From contig NZ_JAKZHX010000002.1 in NCBI RefSeq assembly GCF_022568815.1, positions 62,001 through 126,000 on the forward strand: a stretch of DNA of 64,000 bases, read 5' to 3'. Below, in pieces: positions 59,498 to 64,000 of this stretch. Source of the DNA: Undibacterium paludis. GTDB taxonomy: Bacteria > Pseudomonadota > Gammaproteobacteria > Burkholderiales > Burkholderiaceae_D. How positions within the stretch are numbered: the first letter of the stretch is position 1; the number at the start of each line of letters is the position of its first letter. The notes under the pieces were generated by a model that made no database searches, was not told the DNA's origin, and saw only the letters and a list, made by a program, of their open reading frames with translations. The position numbers were made by a program, and so were the translations under genes.

Positions 59498-62170
59498 ATG
59501 AAACTCCATAAACTTATTCTTTCCATTCTTGCTGTTACTGGCCTGGCTACTGGTGCTTATTTCGTCAGTCAAAAAACAGGTTCGCAAGCGAATACGCAAT
59601 CTGCTTCAGTGCAATCTACTGGGAGAAATGACTTTGATTCTGCCAAACTGCCAGATGATTTGAATTCCTTACTGGTTGGCTATCGCAAAATCATCGTCTT
59701 GCTGGCAGATGAGAAAAAGCTGACAAGCAAGGAGCATGAAGAGGCAAACAGGGTGGGGCAGGCCCTGTTTCATGAGAACCTGGTCAGGCTCAATAATCTT
59801 GACACCTACTTTGACAAGGCAAAGGCTGCTCACGCAAGTCAGCGTGAAGCTGCGTTTGACAATATCCTGAGTTATATAGAGTCTGGAGAAGATCTTTACG
59901 ACGCTGATCGCCTGGCCTTCAGGGAGGTGCTGGTGAAAATGCAAAAACTCATCGCCACTGAACAGACCTTGCCTTCGATTAAACTGCACAAGCGTGTCAG
60001 TGACGATCTGAACGCACTGGGTGAAATTGAAAAAGAATATGACAAAGAACTGAAAGAGATTTTTTCCCGTTTTGAGTCACGTTCCATAGAATTGAAACGT
60101 GAGCGCTGGGACGATTACATCGCCAAACTACGCAAGCTGTATAACCGTGAGCAGATATTGAAAGACTACGGTTTTATCCTGCCTTATCCGGAAAAACCTG
60201 GTAAAACCGACGACAAGGAAAAAGAAATCTTTGGTCAGGGCTTGCCACCTAAAACAGTAGTGCTGACCTTTGATGACGGCCCACATGCCACCTATACCGA
60301 TGAAATTGCCGCCATACTCAAGCAATATAATGTGCCTGGCGTGTTTTTCCAGGTAGGCAAGAATGTGGGCAGCATCAACGCACAGGGTAAGGAACTACTC
60401 AATAAAAATGCAGAGACCAGTAAAAAACTCTTGAATGCAGGTCATGTATTGGCCAATCACAGCTTTAGCCATGCCCTGCTGTCCAAAGAGAGCGGCGACA
60501 ACCTGAATGCGGAAATTGAACAGACGGATAAATTGCTCAAAGCCATTGACCCCGCTCGTTCAGCCTTGTTCCGCTTCCCTTATGGGGCAAAGAACAAGGA
60601 GGGCATGCAAATCCTGAGCAAGCTTGGTCTGCGCTCTGTCATGTGGAATATTGATTCCCTGGACTGGGCCGATCCTGTTCCCAATTCCATCGCTGGTCGC
60701 GTACTAGGCACCCTGGAAAAGGAGCAACGTGGCATCATACTTTTCCATGACATCCATGAACGTACCGTCAAAGCCCTGCCTCTGGTACTCGACAAACTGA
60801 TTGCCGATGGTTACAGCTTTGCTTCCTGGGATGGCAGTGACTTCAAAATTGCCAAGGCTGGCAAAGCTACACCAGAAAAGGTCAGCATTACTACAGACTA
60901 TCAGAACAGCTGGGCCATCGTGATCGGTATAAACGACTATGTCAAATGGCCCAAGCTGCAATACGCCGTGCAGGATGCCAATGCGATTCGCGAAACCCTG
61001 ATCACTCGCATGGGGTTTTCTGGTGACAAGGTATTGACGTTGACCAATGCTGACGCGACCCGGAATAACATTCTGGCGCTATTCCATGAAAAACTCGGAC
61101 ATGGCCAGCTCAAGAAAGATGACAGGGTATTTGTATTTTTCGCCGGTCATGGCGCAACCAGAAAACTGAGCTCCGGCCGCAATCTTGGTTATATCATCCC
61201 GGTCGATTCAGACCCGGAACAAGTGTCCATCGATGCCATCCCCATGACAGATTTGCAGAATATTGCTGAAAGCCTCAATGCCAAGCACATCCTGTTCGTG
61301 ATGGATGCCTGTTATAGCGGCCTTGGATTGACGCGCGGTGGCGGTACCAGCGCCTTCCTGCGTGAGAATTCCAAGCGCCTGGGCAGGCAGATGCTGACAG
61401 CAGGTGGCGCTGACCAACTGGTGGCTGATGGCGGTCCAAATGGTCACTCCGTCTTTACCTGGACCTTGTTGCAAGCCTTGAGCGGCAAGGCAGACATGAA
61501 TGGTGACGGCATGATCACGGCCACCGAACTGGCTGCCTATATAGCGCCGGCAGTATCGAGTGTGTCGCAACAGACTCCGGCATTTGGCAGCCTGCCTGGC
61601 TCTGAAGGTGGTGAGTTTGTATTTGAAATGCATAGTGAAGGTGAGTTTCTGAGCGCCAAGACCAATCAGTTATCTGCCGAAGCCATCGCCCTCAATAACA
61701 AACTTGACGGTGCAACCGCCAAGGCTGGCGGGGATGCACCTATCGTGATCAAAAACCTCAACGGTGGAGATCAGAAAATCGCAGCGCCAAAAATGGTTGA
61801 TGCCTCTTCCCGCCAATTGGCCCAGCGCGCCAATGAGCATGGTCTTCAGCTTTATAAAGAAAAACAATATGCGCAGGCGGAAGCAGCCTTCACTGAAGCT
61901 CTCAAGCACAGGCCCGACTTTGGCCTGGCGGCCAACAATCTGGGTTTTGTCTATTTCAAGCAGCAGAAATATGCAGAAGCTGCGCGCTGGTTTGAGAATA
62001 CGCTGCAAATAGATCCCTCGCGTGCGATTGCTTACCTGAACCTGGGTGACGCCAGGGCGCTGCAAAATGAAAATGAAAAGGCGAAGAAAGCCTATACCAG
62101 TTTCCTTGAGTTATCGCCAAACAGCCCAAATGCCAACTATGTCAAGGAAGCTTTAAAAAAATTGAATTGA
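59498..62170 (+). CDS. exported polysaccharide deacetylase - caspase - EF-hand loop - TPR fusion
   Basis: An 890-residue protein with an N-terminal signal or anchor (HKLILSILAVTGLATGAYFV), so probably periplasmic or surface-exposed. Order of parts: helical region (45-245); NodB polysaccharide deacetylase with metal site TFDDGPH (257-263) and HSFSH (321-325), RFPYG (359-363) and LFHDIH (415-420); caspase/peptidase C14 domain starting near 472 (AIVIGINDY) with His551 (FFAGHG) and Cys605 (DACYSG); a 12-residue EF-hand-type loop (D666 to E677: DMNGDGMITATE); and TPR-like repeats from about 780. All catalytic residues of both enzymes are present. Deacetylation of a glycan such as PNAG, chitin or peptidoglycan with Arg/Lys-type proteolysis is plausible. 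Monocistronic; no good ribosome site. Confidence 0.9.
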   Translation: MKLHKLILSILAVTGLATGAYFVSQKTGSQANTQSASVQSTGRNDFDSAKLPDDLNSLLVGYRKIIVLLADEKKLTSKEHEEANRVGQALFHENLVRLNNLDTYFDKAKAAHASQREAAFDNILSYIESGEDLYDADRLAFREVLVKMQKLIATEQTLPSIKLHKRVSDDLNALGEIEKEYDKELKEIFSRFESRSIELKRERWDDYIAKLRKLYNREQILKDYGFILPYPEKPGKTDDKEKEIFGQGLPPKTVVLTFDDGPHATYTDEIAAILKQYNVPGVFFQVGKNVGSINAQGKELLNKNAETSKKLLNAGHVLANHSFSHALLSKESGDNLNAEIEQTDKLLKAIDPARSALFRFPYGAKNKEGMQILSKLGLRSVMWNIDSLDWADPVPNSIAGRVLGTLEKEQRGIILFHDIHERTVKALPLVLDKLIADGYSFASWDGSDFKIAKAGKATPEKVSITTDYQNSWAIVIGINDYVKWPKLQYAVQDANAIRETLITRMGFSGDKVLTLTNADATRNNILALFHEKLGHGQLKKDDRVFVFFAGHGATRKLSSGRNLGYIIPVDSDPEQVSIDAIPMTDLQNIAESLNAKHILFVMDACYSGLGLTRGGGTSAFLRENSKRLGRQMLTAGGADQLVADGGPNGHSVFTWTLLQALSGKADMNGDGMITATELAAYIAPAVSSVSQQTPAFGSLPGSEGGEFVFEMHSEGEFLSAKTNQLSAEAIALNNKLDGATAKAGGDAPIVIKNLNGGDQKIAAPKMVDASSRQLAQRANEHGLQLYKEKQYAQAEAAFTEALKHRPDFGLAANNLGFVYFKQQKYAEAARWFENTLQIDPSRAIAYLNLGDARALQNENEKAKKAYTSFLELSPNSPNANYVKEALKKLN

Positions 62171-62230
62171 GACAGTTGAAAAAATAGAAAATCAAGACAG
62201 CTATAAATCAGGAATAATTCAGGAATAAGA

Positions 62231-62701
62231 ATGAATGGCGTAACATTGAAAGCAATCCGCAGCTTGCTGCATTTTAGTCAGCATGAGGCTGCCGAGCTAA
62301 TCGGTGGTGTCTCGCAACGTAGCTGGAGCAGCTGGGAAGCCGGAGAGCAAAAGATTCCGCAAGATGTGATATCAATGGTCAATTATTTGTTGAGTTGTCG
62401 CAAAAAGGCAATTGCCGACACACAGGCAGCGATAAAAACCCATTACCAGCAAATGCCGGCAGGCGTAAGTAAAAAACCGATCGCGCTGGTCTGGTATGAT
62501 AGTTTTGAAGATTGGTGCACCTTGCCTTATCGTGAATCGATTATGTGGCGACCCCAGCAATCTGTAGTGGCACATCTGATTTCGATAGAAAACTGCAGTG
62601 TCATACAGTTTGATGCCAATGCCTATGGCAACTGGCTGGGGCGACGCGCAGACAGTGATTCCATGCGCAATCAATGGGCGGATGAACAGGTGCCTGCCTG
62701 A
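62231..62701 (+). CDS. YdiL/Aca2-like HTH protein
   Basis: A 156-residue protein with an N-terminal helix-turn-helix: LKAIRSLLHFSQHEAAELIGGVSQRSWSSWEAGEQKIPQDVISMV, which has the YdiL/DUF1870 opening including S-W-x-x-W-E. Proteins of this shape include YdiL of unknown role and the Aca2 repressor of anti-CRISPR operons. The C-terminal half (KPIALVWYDSFEDWCTLPYRESIMWRPQQSVVAHLI) resembles the dimerisation part. No anti-CRISPR candidate, phage gene or recognisable operon lies beside it. It follows the large fusion gene by 60 bp, so regulation of that gene is a possibility, not evidence. The start has AGGAATAAG. Confidence 0.7.
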   Translation: MNGVTLKAIRSLLHFSQHEAAELIGGVSQRSWSSWEAGEQKIPQDVISMVNYLLSCRKKAIADTQAAIKTHYQQMPAGVSKKPIALVWYDSFEDWCTLPYRESIMWRPQQSVVAHLISIENCSVIQFDANAYGNWLGRRADSDSMRNQWADEQVPA

Positions 62702-62753
62702 TCACTGAGATTATGGCAGGGCAGTCGCGACTTTTACTTAACGCTGGTGTTGC

Positions 62754-63869
62754 CTACCTTTGCCCTATGCTGGTTTCACCAAACAAGTTTTTAAGATCGC
62801 GTGGCTGTGAGCGCCAGTACTGACGCGGCGCATCCACCGACGCTCCCAGTGCTGCAGCGGCATGCCAGGGCCAGTGCGGATCATATAGAATTCCCCGGGC
62901 GATACCTATTGCATCAGCCTGTCCGGCTGAGATAATTTCTTCAGCCTGTTGTGCATCGGTAATCATACCAACAGCAATCACGGGTATGTCGACATCTCGT
63001 TTGATTGCTTCTGCCAGATGGACTTGATAACCGGGTCCTACAGGGATTTTCTGTGCCGGTGAAACGCCGCCGCTTGATACGTGAATAAAGTCGCAACCAC
63101 GCTCCTGCAAATTTTTTGCGAATTGCCTGCTTTGTGCGACATCCCAGCCGCCTTCTACCCAGTCGGTGGCCGAAATACGTACGCCAACTGTCATCTTTTT
63201 ATGGGAAACGGCAGCACGAACTGCGTCAAACACTTCAAGCGGGAAGCGCAAGCGATTTTCCAGCGGCCCGCCGTAGGCGTCAGTGCGTTGATTCGATATC
63301 GGCGACAGGAATTGATGCAATAAATAGCCGTGGGCTGCATGTAACTCTATCGCATCCAGGCCAAGGCGTTCTGCACGTATGGCGGCATCGACAAAGGCCT
63401 GTTTGATACGCATCAAGCCGGCTTCATCCAATGCCAGTGGTGCGCGCTCACCCTGGGCATGGGGCAGGGCGGAAGGCGCGGCCATCTGCCAGCCGCCATT
63501 TTCGATGGCGATCAACTGACCACCATCCCATGGCGCCTGGCTGGATGCCTTGCGACCGGCATGACCCAGTTGTATGACAAGGGGCATGGTCGAATGCCTT
63601 CGTACGGCGGTGATGACTGTCGCCAATGCAGCCTCATTTTCATCTGACCACAAGCCAAGGTCGCCTGGAGAAATGCGACCTATGGATTCAACCGCCGTCG
63701 CTTCCAGTATCAGCATGCCGGCACCAGACAGGGCAAGCTGACCCAAATGTATCAGATGCCAGTCTGTGGCATTGCCATCAACAGCAGAGTATTGGCACAT
63801 GGGTGCGATGATGATGCGGTTTTTTAACTTCAGTGGTCCAAGTTGGAGTGGCGAGAATAGGGCGCTCAT
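62754..63869 (-). CDS. Old Yellow Enzyme-family NADH:flavin oxidoreductase (YqjM-like)
   Basis: A 371-residue FMN-dependent ene-reductase. The TIM-barrel motifs are LKLKNRIIIAPMCQYSA (with the Cys that tunes the flavin in the YqjM class), IQLGHAGRKA, ELHAAHGYLLHQFLSPISNQRTDAYGG (catalytic His pair) and VGMITDAQQAEEII with GIARGILYDPHWPWHAA near the end. It reduces activated C=C bonds such as enones and quinones. The ATG with AGGA upstream was chosen over one 14 codons earlier, where the family starts with SALFSPLQLG. It converges on the HTH gene. No regulator is adjacent. Confidence 0.93.
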   Translation of the reverse strand: MSALFSPLQLGPLKLKNRIIIAPMCQYSAVDGNATDWHLIHLGQLALSGAGMLILEATAVESIGRISPGDLGLWSDENEAALATVITAVRRHSTMPLVIQLGHAGRKASSQAPWDGGQLIAIENGGWQMAAPSALPHAQGERAPLALDEAGLMRIKQAFVDAAIRAERLGLDAIELHAAHGYLLHQFLSPISNQRTDAYGGPLENRLRFPLEVFDAVRAAVSHKKMTVGVRISATDWVEGGWDVAQSRQFAKNLQERGCDFIHVSSGGVSPAQKIPVGPGYQVHLAEAIKRDVDIPVIAVGMITDAQQAEEIISAGQADAIGIARGILYDPHWPWHAAAALGASVDAPRQYWRSQPRDLKNLFGETSIGQR

Positions 63870-64000
63870 AAAATTCCTGGCTGTGTGGCTAACGAAAAAC
63901 CTGTCAATCATTATGCCTGTACGATCGAATTACTGCAGGCTACGGTATGAGCAGGCTACAGTTCATTCAATCTCTTGTACTAGCGCCTTGATTTTGGTGG

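Overview
The window looks like core chromosome of a betaproteobacterium of order Burkholderiales, most likely family Oxalobacteraceae and, given a base composition near 50% GC rather than above 60%, something close to Undibacterium. The evidence is the gene orders yceD-rpmF-plsX-fabH-fabD-fabG-acpP-fabF-ygfX-rpoE-rseA-rseB-degP, serB-mfd divergent from ispD-ispF, and ppsR divergent from ppsA, together with Burkholderiales-type families (DUF2863, DUF4404, CydP). Genus is inference. No rRNA, prophage, CRISPR array or complete insertion sequence was seen. There is one tRNA, tRNA-Pro(GGG).

Layout. 0-6.4 kb: end of an RNase H-like gene, a GhrA-type reductase, an unrecognised secreted protein, tRNA-Pro, then a compact cluster of M14 carboxypeptidase, CYTH protein, MoaD/ThiS-like protein with C-terminal GG, and Asp-box beta-propeller. 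6.4-10.2 kb: leftward acyl-CoA catabolism set (two acyl-CoA dehydrogenases, two MaoC hydratases, an NTF2-like protein). 10.4-16 kb: DUF3857/transglutaminase protein, GNAT, DUF2863, GST and an EamA transporter. 16-19 kb: a BlaI-type repressor with phased operator repeats over its promoter, an M56 membrane protease, a small inverted-repeat element and a SIMPL protein. 19-21.6 kb: acyl-CoA dehydrogenase plus kinase-like partner (an ACAD10/11 arrangement). 21.6-27.6 kb: serB, mfd, ispD, ispF, DUF4404. 27.8-31.7 kb: a GbsR/MarR regulator and the cytochrome bd genes cydP-cydA-cydB-cydX, including a 56-codon cydX. 31.8-35.4 kb: slyD, then a J-domain protein with three unrecognised genes, two of which have very acidic tails. 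35.5-38.1 kb: YqhD-type dehydrogenase, RsmI-like methyltransferase, Maf. 38.2-44.9 kb: fatty acid synthesis. 44.9-49.4 kb: ygfX and the sigma-E envelope-stress operon, with a sigma-E-type promoter candidate in front of rpoE. 49.5-54.9 kb: glutaredoxin, rnhB, TrmH-family methyltransferase, ppsR/ppsA and a possible small RNA. 55-58.6 kb: NfeD and two SPFH proteins. 58.7-64 kb: AlkD-like protein, a large exported polysaccharide deacetylase-caspase-EF-hand-TPR fusion, a YdiL-like HTH protein and an Old Yellow Enzyme.

The strongest candidates for something little described are the deacetylase/caspase fusion (59.5-62.2 kb), the J-domain cluster of unknown genes (32.4-35.4 kb), the BlaI/M56/SIMPL locus with a 14-bp operator ladder (16-19 kb) and the MoaD-like/propeller cluster (3.3-6.3 kb). 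Everything here was read by eye; no alignment or database search was run.
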